Shown here: positions 27,464 through 36,200 of the stretch, in pieces
Layout of the letters: each line of letters begins with the position of its first letter
Numbering within the stretch: the first letter of the stretch is position 1
DNA from: Paenibacillus sp. GP183
GTDB taxonomy: Bacteria > Bacillota > Bacilli > Paenibacillales > NBRC-103111
Assembly (NCBI RefSeq): GCF_900104695.1
Contig: NZ_FNSW01000001.1
Location: 1,302,001-1,366,000 of the forward strand
DNA length: 64,000 nt
Reading direction: 5' to 3'
Position numbers and translations under genes: made by a program
The notes under the pieces: model-generated
What the model was told of the DNA's origin: nothing
What the model saw: only the letters and a program-made list of their open reading frames with translations
Database searches by the model: none

Positions 27464-28132
27464 ATGAGAAAAATTATCTTAACGGTTGTGTTTTTGTTGT
27501 CATTCATCATATCAATGACTGATCCTTCTGGAACGCTGGCAAAACCAATCAAGAAGGATGACATTTATATCATTATTGACCCGCTCAAAAATCATTTAAA
27601 ATTATTTGTGAACGGCGCTCTTTATAAGACGTATCCAATAGCATTAGGTAAACGTGAGACTCCTACACCGGTAGGGGATTTAAAAGTAATAAATAAATCC
27701 AGAAATTGGGGATCCGGGTTTGGCACTCGCTGGATTGGGTTGGATGTTCCTTGGGGAACCTATGGAATTCACGGTACCAATAATCCCTATTCCATTGGAA
27801 CTGATACAAGCCACGGGTGTATTCGGATGTTAAATCAACATGTGGAACAGCTGTACGAATTTGTAGAAATCGGAACACGTGTAACCATTTTGGGTCACGT
27901 CCTTGGTGAACCGCAAATGGAACCCAGACGATTGGCTAAAGGGGATAGCGGGGCTGATGTGCAATTGATCCAACATTTACTGCAAAATGCAGGTTATTTT
28001 AAAGGTACCTGTAACGGAAAATTTGGTCCGTCAACCGAAAGAGCACTCTTAGCCTTCGAAAAGGAACATTCCCTTCCAATCGATGGAATTATGAGCCAAC
28101 ATGATTATATGGAGCTTGGACTTCTAGAATGA
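27464..28132 (+). CDS. L,D-transpeptidase (YkuD) with peptidoglycan-binding domain
   Basis: The 222-residue exported enzyme has a signal peptide (residues 1-26) and a YkuD catalytic domain (about 32-145). The motif HGTNNPYSIG is followed by SHGCIRM with the nucleophile Cys. A PG_binding_1 repeat (about 155-220; GDSGADVQLIQHLL and FGPSTERALLAFE) follows. It forms 3-3 cross-links or attaches proteins to peptidoglycan. In B. subtilis, YkuD-type enzymes are linked with sporulation. GGAG eight bases before the ATG supports the start. A polysaccharide deacetylase follows on the same strand. Confidence 0.93.
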   Translation: MRKIILTVVFLLSFIISMTDPSGTLAKPIKKDDIYIIIDPLKNHLKLFVNGALYKTYPIALGKRETPTPVGDLKVINKSRNWGSGFGTRWIGLDVPWGTYGIHGTNNPYSIGTDTSHGCIRMLNQHVEQLYEFVEIGTRVTILGHVLGEPQMEPRRLAKGDSGADVQLIQHLLQNAGYFKGTCNGKFGPSTERALLAFEKEHSLPIDGIMSQHDYMELGLLE

Positions 28133-28214
28133 AGCCGATGCTTTCCGAACTGCATTTTTTGTGCAGCTTAGGTTATCCTAATCCTAACATCCCCAGTAAA
28201 CAGGAGGAATTCAT

Positions 28215-28982
28215 ATCCAACACTTCATCATAAAAATCGTGATCACGGCAGCTGTCAGCACCTTTCTTCTAAGTTCCTCTGCTGATGCAAAGCCTAAAAA
28301 AGACAGAGCTTATTATGAAGCCAGAGGGGAAGTGGTATGGGAGGTACCCACCTCGGAAAAAGTGATTGCACTGACTTTCGATGATGGTCCCGATCCGGAG
28401 AATACTCCCCGTGTTCTTGATCTACTCAAGCAGTATGACGCCAAGGCAACCTTCTTCTTAACAGGAAAAAAAGTGGAGAGATATCCCGACATAGTGAAAA
28501 GAGAGCAAAATGAGGGTCATGAGCTTGCGAATCATACTTATAACCATACCTTTTTCAATAACCGTGCCTCCTTTTCCAAATTAAAACAGGAGTTGCTGCA
28601 GGCCAATGACGCGATATTCAAAGTTACTGGACAGAAATCTCATTTGTTCCGTCCTCCCGGCGGCTATTACAATGAAAAGCTCGTCAACATGGCCAAAGAG
28701 GAAGGCTACATAGTCATCATGTGGTCCTGGCATCAGGATACCAAGGATTGGAGTTCACCCGGGGTGAACAGGATCGTAAAAAATGTATTGAGTGATACGC
28801 GAAATGGAGATATCGTGCTGTTTCATGACTATTCGGATGGCCAAACCCAAACCGCGGATGCGTTGAAGATTATTTTACCCAAGCTAAAGGAACGCGGCTA
28901 CCGTTTTGTTTCCGTTTCGGAGCTGCTGGCTTACGGTAAGCTGAAGCCCCGTGAAGTCAATGATAAAGACGCGATTAAGTGA
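28215..28982 (+). CDS. Polysaccharide deacetylase (NodB domain), exported
   Basis: The protein has a signal-like N-terminus ending LLSSSADA and a NodB deacetylase domain with TFDDGPDPENTP (motif 1), the metal-binding HTYNH (motif 2), FRPPGG (motif 3), MWSWHQDTKDW (motif 4) and VLFHDY (motif 5). It removes acetyl groups from peptidoglycan or another glycan at the cell surface. The start is unusual. AGGAGG at 28202-28207 is spaced for an ATC codon at 28215, giving a 255-residue protein with a Lys-containing signal peptide. The first standard start (GTG at 28239) has no Shine-Dalgarno site and loses that Lys. The function is firm; the start is not. Confidence 0.88.
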   Translation: MQHFIIKIVITAAVSTFLLSSSADAKPKKDRAYYEARGEVVWEVPTSEKVIALTFDDGPDPENTPRVLDLLKQYDAKATFFLTGKKVERYPDIVKREQNEGHELANHTYNHTFFNNRASFSKLKQELLQANDAIFKVTGQKSHLFRPPGGYYNEKLVNMAKEEGYIVIMWSWHQDTKDWSSPGVNRIVKNVLSDTRNGDIVLFHDYSDGQTQTADALKIILPKLKERGYRFVSVSELLAYGKLKPREVNDKDAIK

Positions 28983-28996
28983 ACGTACTGAGGCAT

Positions 28997-29036
28997 TAAA
29001 CAACCCGCCCTCCATTAATGGGAGAGCGGGTTGTTT
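28997..29036. terminator. Bidirectional terminator between the deacetylase gene and cwlJ
   Basis: AACCCGCCCTCC (29002-29013) pairs with GGGAGAGCGGGTT (29020-29032). T-rich runs on both strands are short. It separates two convergent genes and could serve both. Confidence 0.7.
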
Positions 29037-29037
29037 G

Positions 29038-29466
29038 TCAATACGTATGATAAATATGTTCACAGGTCGCCGAGTTGGGTTCGTAAAAGCAATGCTTTTT
29101 ATATCTGCTTACAAAAGGCTGATTATACCATGTCGACGGGCAGTTTGCCGGGGGCCTGAAGTACCACAAGCTGAATTTTGCCGGCCAGTACCTTTCACCA
29201 TTTATAGATCCCCGGGCTAAACGTTTTTCCTTGTCCCGGGCTGATTGATAAAAGAAGCCATGTATCGTCGCTTCAAATGCATGCGGTTGAAACACCATCT
29301 GCGGGATTGTCCGAAGCCCCCTGAAATCGGAGCAGTTCGCTCTGATCCGGTTGATCCCCACGTTTCCAACGAGCTGCATCCCCCGAATGCCTTCACCTTC
29401 CGCTTCCGCTCGAAGCAATCTGGCCAGGAGCGCAACATCCTGATTCCGAGCTTTCACTACTGCCAT
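29038..29466 (-). CDS. cwlJ: Spore cortex-lytic cell-wall hydrolase
   Basis: The 142-residue protein (MAVVKARNQDVALLARLLRA...) has the same length as B. subtilis CwlJ and closely resembles it along its whole length, including LVGNVGINRIRANC, RTIPQMVFQPHAFE, SINGERYWPAKFSLWYFRP and WYNQPFVSRYKKHCF. CwlJ is a SleB-type (Hydrolase_2) enzyme in the spore coat that degrades cortex peptidoglycan during germination, notably when triggered by Ca-dipicolinate. There is no signal peptide, as expected for a mother-cell coat protein. AGAGGTGA precedes the ATG at 29466; the in-frame GTG nine bases upstream lies inside that site. Its partner gerQ is not seen nearby. Confidence 0.95.
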   Translation of the reverse strand: MAVVKARNQDVALLARLLRAEAEGEGIRGMQLVGNVGINRIRANCSDFRGLRTIPQMVFQPHAFEATIHGFFYQSARDKEKRLARGSINGERYWPAKFSLWYFRPPANCPSTWYNQPFVSRYKKHCFYEPNSATCEHIYHTY

Positions 29467-29596
29467 CCATTTCACCTCTCTTCAGTGTCATACACCTAAC
29501 ATATTGTGAATACAGCCAATGGGTGCGTAGAAGAGTAACGGTGATTGATATATAATAGCGATAAACTGCATTTGATAAAAAGGAGATACCTCTGTC

Positions 29597-30490
29597 ATGG
29601 AACTAAGACAGCTGCAATACGCGATTCAAATTGCGGTCGAACGGAATTTCTCACGCGCCGCCGAAAAGCTGCACATCGCGCAGCCCTCACTCAGCCAGCA
29701 GCTCTCCAAGCTGGAAAAGGAAATCGGAGTTCTGCTATTTCAGCGCAGCACCAATTCGGTTGAGCTTACCCATGCCGGCTCACTTTTTGTGGAAAAAGCC
29801 CAAAGCATTCTCGATAAGGTCGAGCAGCTGAAAAAAGAAATGGAAGACATCTCGCAGATGAAAAAAGGGCGTCTGGTCGTAGGGAGCATGCCGATTACCG
29901 GCTCCACCATTCTTCCATTTGTTGTACCGGTCTTTCAGGCCGCGTATCCGGAGATTGAGATTTCGCTCGTTGAGGAAACCTCGTCACAGCTCGAAACGCT
30001 GACCAGCAACGGACAGACTGACATCAGCCTGCTTTCATTGCCTTTAAGGGAAGATTCCCTCTACTACGAAACCTTGCTGGTAGAAGAAATCGTCCTTGCC
30101 GTTCCTCCGCAGCATCCACTCACAGGCCGGAAAGAGCCGATCGATATCAAAGAGCTGCAGCAGGAGTCCTTCATTGGACTCAAGAAAGGTCAAGGCTTCA
30201 GCAAGCTAACCTTGGATCTATGCCAACAGGAAGGCTTTACCCCGAAAATTGTATTCGAGTCCAGCAATATGGAGACTGTGCAATCGCTTGTTGCAGCAGG
30301 AATGGGGATTGCTTTTGTGCCCATTTTGATTTCCAAACGAAGCTGGAGCGAGCCTGCTCCTATTCATCTAGCTCTAAAAGGGCGGCCGACTCGAACCTTA
30401 GTGATAGCGTACCGTAAAGGCAGATATATATCGAAGGCGGCGGAAGCTTTTATCGATACGATGAAGCAGGTTATGAAAGATTATAGATGA
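29597..30490 (+). CDS. LysR-family transcriptional regulator
   Basis: The 297-residue protein has the N-terminal LysR winged helix (LRQLQYAIQIAVERNFSRAA then IAQPSLSQQLSKLE) and a C-terminal type 2 periplasmic-binding-like effector domain (about residues 90-290). The effector domain resembles the CynR/CysB-like group, but the ligand cannot be read. AGGAGA at 29581 precedes the ATG. It diverges from cwlJ and lies upstream of the cysteine dioxygenase gene in the same direction, so control of that gene is possible. No adjacent divergent target of classical LysR type is seen. Confidence 0.92.
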   Translation: MELRQLQYAIQIAVERNFSRAAEKLHIAQPSLSQQLSKLEKEIGVLLFQRSTNSVELTHAGSLFVEKAQSILDKVEQLKKEMEDISQMKKGRLVVGSMPITGSTILPFVVPVFQAAYPEIEISLVEETSSQLETLTSNGQTDISLLSLPLREDSLYYETLLVEEIVLAVPPQHPLTGRKEPIDIKELQQESFIGLKKGQGFSKLTLDLCQQEGFTPKIVFESSNMETVQSLVAAGMGIAFVPILISKRSWSEPAPIHLALKGRPTRTLVIAYRKGRYISKAAEAFIDTMKQVMKDYR

Positions 30491-30562
30491 CGATGTTCAG
30501 CGGGCATAGCGGGTAGGCACCTCTCCCCTTTCTGCAGCATAGTCTATATCAAAATTTCTTAT

Positions 30563-30581
30563 AGAAAACAAAAAGTTTTCT
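30563..30581. promoter_or_regulatory. Perfect inverted repeat in the cysteine dioxygenase promoter region
   Basis: AGAAAAC and GTTTTCT flank a five-A spacer, giving a seven-base-pair dyad. It lies between a possible TTATAG and TAATAA pair, about 27 bases before the start codon, where an operator would be expected. Confidence 0.45.
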
Positions 30582-30607
30582 AATAAAGACATCAGGAGGA
30601 GATTGGA

Positions 30608-31114
30608 TTGCTGATAAGTCAAATTGAGCAGACATTCTGCAAATTGGCAAAACCCGATATCGATCAGTTAAAAGCTGCTATTCTATCGTTAGGACCTCAT
30701 CTGAGTGAGGTAAAGAACTATAAGACGGAGCCGGAACAACTGCCATATGGCCGAAATGTGCTGCTTCGTACGGATGAACTGGAAGTCATCGTGATCCATA
30801 TCCCTGGCCATCAACAAACAGCTATTCACGACCATGGTGAGTCGGTTGGCTGTGCATATGTTGTTGAAGGCGAACTGATGAATACGATCTGTTCGTTGGA
30901 CAAAGATGGCTTTCCGCAGCCGGAAGCTTATCAACAAATTCGAGCAGGCGAATGCTTCACTGCGCCATCGGAACAAATTCATGAGCTGGCCAACCTCCGT
31001 GATGAAAGCATGATCTCCTTTCACGTCTATGCCCCGCCGCTTAAAGATGTTAAGCGTTATATACCTTATGTGGAGGGTCGACTAGCGAATTCGGGAAAAG
31101 CTAACCAAGCCTAA
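30608..31114 (+). CDS. Cysteine dioxygenase
   Basis: The 168-residue cupin oxidises L-cysteine to cysteine sulfinate with O2. The ferrous iron is held by His residues in IHDHGESVG (two) and QIHELAN (third); the conserved Tyr is in HVYAPPL. The position of the Cys that is cross-linked to Tyr in mammalian enzymes is Gly here, as in known bacterial enzymes. It resembles B. subtilis YubC. TTG at 30608 is the start, with AGGAGGA seven bases before it. Its last 33 bases overlap the convergent 73-aa gene. Confidence 0.9.
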   Translation: MLISQIEQTFCKLAKPDIDQLKAAILSLGPHLSEVKNYKTEPEQLPYGRNVLLRTDELEVIVIHIPGHQQTAIHDHGESVGCAYVVEGELMNTICSLDKDGFPQPEAYQQIRAGECFTAPSEQIHELANLRDESMISFHVYAPPLKDVKRYIPYVEGRLANSGKANQA

Positions 31115-31303
31115 GAGATTTATCTTTGTCTTTTTCCCTTGCTCTCTGACCATACCCATAAATTGTCCAAGGAATTGTTCCCAGCTTAGACCGATTTCTT
31201 TTTTCTTGCCGTTGTCTTCAACGATCGTGTTCACGCTTTGATTTAAAGCGGCTTCCAGATGCCTTAATGCTTCTCGCAGATGATAATCTACATTATGCTC
31301 CAT
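31082..31303 (-). CDS. Small helical protein A, paralogue of the next gene (73 aa)
   Basis: The 73-residue protein (MEHNVDYHLREALRHLEAAL...) aligns with the neighbouring 84-residue protein through the pattern HL-x4-x-HLE-x-A-x-NQ followed by a W-x-x-F helix, so the two are tandem paralogues. It looks alpha-helical and soluble and ends with a basic tail. An ATG at 31315 is in frame, but AAGGAG is only two bases away from it. ATG at 31303 matches the paralogue's N-terminal length better. The start overlaps the end of the 84-aa gene. No family or function is recognised. Confidence 0.6.
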   Translation of the reverse strand: MEHNVDYHLREALRHLEAALNQSVNTIVEDNGKKKEIGLSWEQFLGQFMGMVREQGKKTKINLLGLVSFSRIR

Positions 31304-31547
31304 CTTGTAGTACATTCTCCTTAGCTTTCATTAGTGGCGCTGACTGCTCTTTAGCTTTTAATGAGAATTTATCGGCTTCGCTATGAATCATATTTCCAAA
31401 CAATAAAGTAAAGAAATCGCACCATTTTTGCGCCAATTCCATGGGAAAATGTTCGTTTTGAACCTCAACTTTAGTCTGGTTGAATGCCTTTTCCAGATGC
31501 GCGGCTGCTATGTCCAAATGATGAATGACGGATTCTTGTTCTATCAT
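31293..31547 (-). CDS. Small helical protein B, paralogue of the previous gene (84 aa)
   Basis: The 84-residue protein starts MIEQESVIHHLDIAAAHLEK. Its first 60 residues parallel those of the 73-aa protein, with the shared helix HLE-x-A-x-NQ and the later aromatic helix (KWCDFFTLLFGNMI). GGGAGGGG precedes the ATG at 31547. It overlaps the 73-aa gene by about ten bases, so both are made together. Function unknown; it belongs to the minus-strand set of small genes that diverges from the large P-type ATPase. Confidence 0.65.
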   Translation of the reverse strand: MIEQESVIHHLDIAAAHLEKAFNQTKVEVQNEHFPMELAQKWCDFFTLLFGNMIHSEADKFSLKAKEQSAPLMKAKENVLQDGA

Positions 31548-31698
31548 TCACACCCCTCCCAGATCATAAGATCAAGTCTATTTAATTCGCGTAAAGAAAA
31601 GCTTCTCAGAAAATTATTTGCTTATTATGTACATTCGGGGTTGGAATATTCATGCGGAGGGGTGAAGGCTGGAGAAATACGTGTGATAATGCTGATTA

Positions 31699-31732
31699 AG
31701 GACTAATGGGAATATGACCCTATTAGTCCTTA
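31699..31732. terminator. Hairpin after the 129-aa glycine-zipper gene
   Basis: GGACTAATGGG and CCCTATTAGTCC form a strong stem with a short loop just beyond the stop codon at 31737. The T tract is weak on the minus strand (TTAATC) and slightly better on the plus strand (TTATTTTC), so the direction is uncertain. Confidence 0.55.
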
Positions 31733-31736
31733 TTTT

Positions 31737-32126
31737 CTAATTCATGGCGTGAACTGTATTCTCTTGTTCCATGGGGTCTTTAAACATCCTTGATTCTTGC
31801 GATGCTGAATCCGTCATGAAATTAGGCATGCCTTGCTTGAAAACAGCGCTGCCAGCCTGATGTCCGACGACGGTTCCGACCTTGGCTCCGAGAACACCCC
31901 CCAAGACGGCTCCTGCTACAGTACCGAATCCCGGAAGTAACGTAGTGCCGAGCATACTGCCGTATTCCACACCTGCCCAGACGCCGACCCCACCGGTTAT
32001 ATTCTCGGTCGTTTCCACTGCATATTTCTTACGATATATCTCTCCTTGATTCAAGCTCTTGGTATCCTGATATTGCTTTACACCCCCAAACAAAAGTCCT
32101 GCCAATACAGAAATGCCTTGATACAT
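31737..32126 (-). CDS. Glycine-zipper membrane protein (129 aa)
   Basis: The protein starts MYQGISVLAGLLFGGVKQYQ and contains a long glycine-zipper stretch at about residues 50-95 (GVWAGVEYGSMLGTTLLPG, then VAGAVLGGVLGAKVGTVVG). Such repeats of G-x3-G pack membrane helices and occur in small membrane-inserting proteins. It is about 75 percent identical by eye to the first 110 residues of the next gene, so the two are a tandem duplication. AAGGAAGGG precedes the ATG. It lies in the divergent partner set of the P-type ATPase cluster. Function unknown. Confidence 0.75.
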   Translation of the reverse strand: MYQGISVLAGLLFGGVKQYQDTKSLNQGEIYRKKYAVETTENITGGVGVWAGVEYGSMLGTTLLPGFGTVAGAVLGGVLGAKVGTVVGHQAGSAVFKQGMPNFMTDSASQESRMFKDPMEQENTVHAMN

Positions 32127-32186
32127 AAAATATTCCCTTCCTTCTTGGAGTTAGTGTAAATCCGGCAAAAAGTGATCCTAATCACT

Positions 32187-32681
32187 TTAACTTGAGGGCT
32201 GCTGATTTCGTGCTTCTTCAACAACAGATTGCAATTGCCTCTTCATACCGGCTGCTGCTTCTTTGGCTTTCTCCGATAAGTCGAGCGCCATCTCCGTTGC
32301 TTTAACCGCCATTTTCCTTGCCGTTGATTTAGTTTCCTCTATCACGGGCTCCGTGATGTTAGACAGCCTTTGAATAGTAGCCGACTTTTGATTGAAAACA
32401 GCGTTGCCAGCCTCGTGTCCCACGGTGCTGCCGACTCTAGCCCCGAGTATACCTCCCAGAACAGCTCCTACAGCTGTACCGACTCCAGGAATTAATGTGG
32501 TGCCGAGCATACCGCCGTATTCGACACCTGCCCACACGCCTAGCGCACCGGTTACATTTTCGGTCGTTTCAACTGCATATTCTTTACGATCCATTTCACC
32601 TTGATTCAAATTCCTGGTATCCCGAAATTGCGTTATCCCACCAAACAAAGCTCCTGCCCATAAAGAAATGCCTTCAAACAT
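32187..32681 (-). CDS. Glycine-zipper membrane protein with extra C-terminal helix (164 aa)
   Basis: The N-terminal 110 residues repeat the 129-aa neighbour (GVWAGVEYGGMLGTTLIPG, then VGAVLGGILGARVGSTVG). The extra C-terminal 50 residues (RKMAVKATEMALDLSEKAKE and SVVEEARNQQPSS) are nearly identical to the tail of the 70-aa protein encoded upstream, so the gene is a mosaic of its two neighbours. The tail is amphipathic and probably coiled. AAGGAGGA is placed nine bases before the ATG at 32681. Function unknown. Confidence 0.78.
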   Translation of the reverse strand: MFEGISLWAGALFGGITQFRDTRNLNQGEMDRKEYAVETTENVTGALGVWAGVEYGGMLGTTLIPGVGTAVGAVLGGILGARVGSTVGHEAGNAVFNQKSATIQRLSNITEPVIEETKSTARKMAVKATEMALDLSEKAKEAAAGMKRQLQSVVEEARNQQPSS

Positions 32682-32898
32682 AAACCATGTTCCTCCTTCC
32701 TGGAGTTAATGTAAGTTTGCGAATGCGGATTTTAATGGAACGAAAGAAAAAGCTCCTGAATTTCCAATTACCAACAACAATGGAAGCACGCGAACGTAAA
32801 CTTTCGCTCAACTTATCCTGTTGAAAGGTTGCCCTATTTTTCAAAAAAACTTGCAGGCCAAATGTAAACATTTTTCTGGTTTGTTTCTTTAAGCAAAA

Positions 32899-33111
32899 TC
32901 AAGGGGAAGGCTGCTGATTTCGGGCCTCTTCAACAACCGATTGAAATTGTTTCTTCATGCTCACTGTTGCTTCTTTGGTCTTTTCCGATAAGTCAAGCGC
33001 CGTTTCCGTTGCTTTGATCGCCATTTTCCGCACCGTATTTCTGGCTTCCGGCGACAACGCCAACAATAAAGCTACTGCGGCCAAGGTTAATCCGAAAGGT
33101 GATTTGAACAT
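32899..33111 (-). CDS. Small membrane-anchored helical protein (70 aa)
   Basis: The protein starts MFKSPFGLTLAAVALLLALS, a single membrane segment, and continues as an amphipathic helix (RKMAIKATETALDLSEKTKE ending EEARNQQPSP). This helix matches the C-terminus of the 164-aa glycine-zipper protein almost residue for residue. AGGAGG seven bases before the ATG at 33111 decides the start against an upstream frame. It is the first gene of the minus-strand set and faces the P-type ATPase across 164 bases. It resembles YtxH-like small proteins in general build only. Confidence 0.75.
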   Translation of the reverse strand: MFKSPFGLTLAAVALLLALSPEARNTVRKMAIKATETALDLSEKTKEATVSMKKQFQSVVEEARNQQPSP

Positions 33112-33275
33112 ATTGGATCCTCCTGTACTGGTTAAATTCATACTACATGCCTAAAGTTTCCATCTATTTCTTTTTTATGCATCTTATTTTAATGAATAAT
33201 TCATTTCGTGCTTGGTAAAACATATTTCAAAACATGAAGCCAAGTAAAAATGCCATTCAAGGAGACGAAACCTTT

Positions 33276-36200
33276 ATGCCTTCGATTGTAGAGAATAGAT
33301 TTGTCCGCCTTATGCCGGGAAGAATCCGGATTGAAGTGTACGGACTTCTTCAGAACACAAATATGGCCCATAAGCTGATGCAATCTTTCACTGCCGCCTC
33401 AGGCGTGACCAAAGTTGATCCCTGCCCCCTAACGGGCAGAATGCTTCTCCTTTACGATGAAAGGAAAATTTCCTCCAGCGATATTTTCCGCATGATTTTT
33501 GCGGCAGAACAGCCGGAAAGCGAATGCGGACCCGACACGGCAAATACCTTTTGTGAAGAACGTCCGGAAACCGAATTGGCCAGGAAAGAAGCAGCTGCAG
33601 CATCTGAACTTGGAATATCCGTAGCGCAGTCAGGAGAAGATAGGGGACTTATTGTTTCCAATAATCATCTTGCTTCCATTAGTACCTTACCGGAAACGAT
33701 CTACCCGCCTGCATCACCCAAGAAAAGCGTGCCTCTCCCGCTCGTGGTGGCGTTGGGGGGGCTTGCCCTGTTAGGTGCTAAGCGGCTTTTGTTCGGAAAA
33801 TCGGCATTAGCTGGCAGCGCCGTTCCCTTCTATTTTGCGGGACTGGTAGCGGTCGTGACCGGTTACCCGTTTCTAAGCCGCGGTATTGCCCGATTCGGCA
33901 GCGAGAAGCAGGTCAATACCGATCTTATTCTCGGCTCGAGTGCGCTAGCCTTGGCGCTGATTCGCGAAAATGTGGTGGTACTCGCCGGAATCAGCATTAT
34001 ACAATATATCAACTGGAAGCGAACACAATTCGCATTGAGCGAAGTACAGGCCGTTGCATTGCCCCCGGAGATCCGCGACTACAGCAACAAAGCAGGGAAG
34101 CTTGGAATGGCAGCCGCCGCAGCGGTCTGGGCGGTGACGAGGGATCCGCTGCGCGGACTCGCCGTGCTTCTGGCGGCCAACCCGCGGCCGGCGACGATTC
34201 CTGCAGAGTTCGCATGGAAACAGGCTGAGGTTGAGTTCAAAGAGCATGGGATGGACATTCCGAATAACGGCTCTCTATCCCGTTTTGCAAGGACCAAAAC
34301 ATTGCTGCTTGAGGATACGTCGCTTCTTATGGAAACAAATGTTTACGAGACCAGATGCGCTTCCCAAAATGAAGAACCTGAAAAAATCATCTGCACAGTT
34401 GCCTCCTTAATGGAGAAAATAGAGCATCCCTGGAAAGAAGGAGTTCGCCATTCAGCGAAAAGAACTTGCCGCACGCTGCGTACCGCTTTCCATGTGGAGC
34501 AGGAAGACGGCGGTGTTCGGGGCACCATCAATAATACCTTATATTCCGTCGGGACTCTGTCTTATTGCGGGCGGGCCGGAATTGCCTACGAAAGCTACTA
34601 TTTGGAAGCCAAACGTTTGCAAAAGCAAGGGTTTGAGGTGCTTTTCGTCGCAAAGCAAACAGACAATGGCACTATTTGCCTGGGGTTTATCTATCGCCAA
34701 CTCGAGAATTTAACCCTGGATACCAAACAACGGTTACAGCGGTTGTATGAGCAAGGGTTAACGGTTGCTCCTCTACGCGATTCCGCCTGGGCAGACAGCA
34801 AGCAGATATCCGGCTTGAGCATGGACACTGCTTGGCTTGGTGCTAATGAAGGTGACATACTTGAACGAATTTCCATACTTCGTCAACAAGGCGAGGAAGT
34901 GCTTCTGATCACAGGACAGGAGCCGCATGAGACCAGCCGATACTTGACGGAAACTGGAGTATCCTCCGTTGGTTACGAACAGCTTGAGTCGATTCTTATC
35001 GCTTTAAAAGGGGTTCGGAAGATTGAATCCAAGGTAAATAAACACTTTCAAATTACAAAAAAATGGAATTTAATAGGGCCGGTTCTTGCATCACTCGGAA
35101 TGATGAGTGCGCCGCTAATCAATTTGGCAGCAGACGCAATTTCGCTTATTTTTATGGCGAAATCGCAAAAAACGGCAGCTGCCGCTTTCGCGGGAAATGC
35201 ACCAATAATATCCAATGAAGTGGCCGCCACAGCGGAAGCGCTGAACTGGCATGCCGAGCCGTGGGAAAACATTAAGCAAAAGTTCAATGTTAACGAGCGG
35301 GTTGGGCTGAGTTCAGAGCAGCTATTAGTCTCGCAAAGCTTGTTTGGTCCTAATCAGTTAGAAAAGAAAAAAATCATTCCCTGGATCGTTTCATATTTGA
35401 GGCAATTCAAGGAATTCACTATGCTGGTGCTAGTTGGGACAGCAGTCCTCGCCTTTTTTAACGGAGGTGCGCTTGAAGGATTGGCTATGGGCGCAGTATT
35501 GCTCGCCAATGCAGCAATGGGCTCTTACCAGGAGCGGAAAGCGGAAAGGGTGATTCAAAACCTTAACCAATTTCAACCGCCAGAAACATCTGTGATTCGC
35601 AATGGAGAGCAAATGCGCATTTCCGCGACCGAACTGGTACCGGGGGACATCGTACACCTGGAAGCTGGAGATCGGGTCCCGGCGGATCTGCGCATCATCA
35701 GCTCCAGCAACCTTGAAGTGAATGAAGCGGCTTTGACCGGAGAATCCGTACCGGTGGAGAAAAATGAAGTTACGGTTACGGAAGATTGTCCATTGTCCGA
35801 ACGGAACAATTTGCTCTTCATGGGGAGTGACGTATCTCGCGGTAAGGCGCTTGCCGTCGTCATACAGACCGGTATGGATACGGAGATCGGGCATTTGATC
35901 AGGCTCCTGAAAGAAGAGAATAAGGAGCTTACTCCACTTCAAGAAAAAGTAACTTCCATCAGCAAAAGATTCGTAAAGTGGGCGCTCCTCGCCGGCGGCG
36001 TTATTTTCATAACCGGTGCATTGAGAGGTTTGGCTATGAAGGAATTGATTACCACGGCCATCACGCTCGCTGTTTCCGCCATCCCTGAAGGACTTCCTGT
36101 TACAGTAACTATTGCCTTAAGCGCCGGTATTATCCAGATGGAGAGGAAACGGGTTGTGGTTCGCAAGCTTTCCGCACTGGAGACGCTTGGAAGGACGACG

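Noticed and set aside
27331-27522. A 63-codon frame overlapping the start of the L,D-transpeptidase gene.
   Set aside because: It overlaps the signal peptide in another frame and lacks a ribosome site; the region is better explained by the minus-strand promoter.
31428-31706. A 92-codon plus-strand frame opposite the 84-aa gene.
   Set aside because: No ribosome site and Cys/Phe-rich random composition; the opposite strand has a GGGAGGGG site and a paralogue.
32674-32871. A 65-codon minus-strand frame between the 164-aa and 70-aa genes.
   Set aside because: It overlaps the 164-aa start region, has no ribosome site and has a basic random composition.
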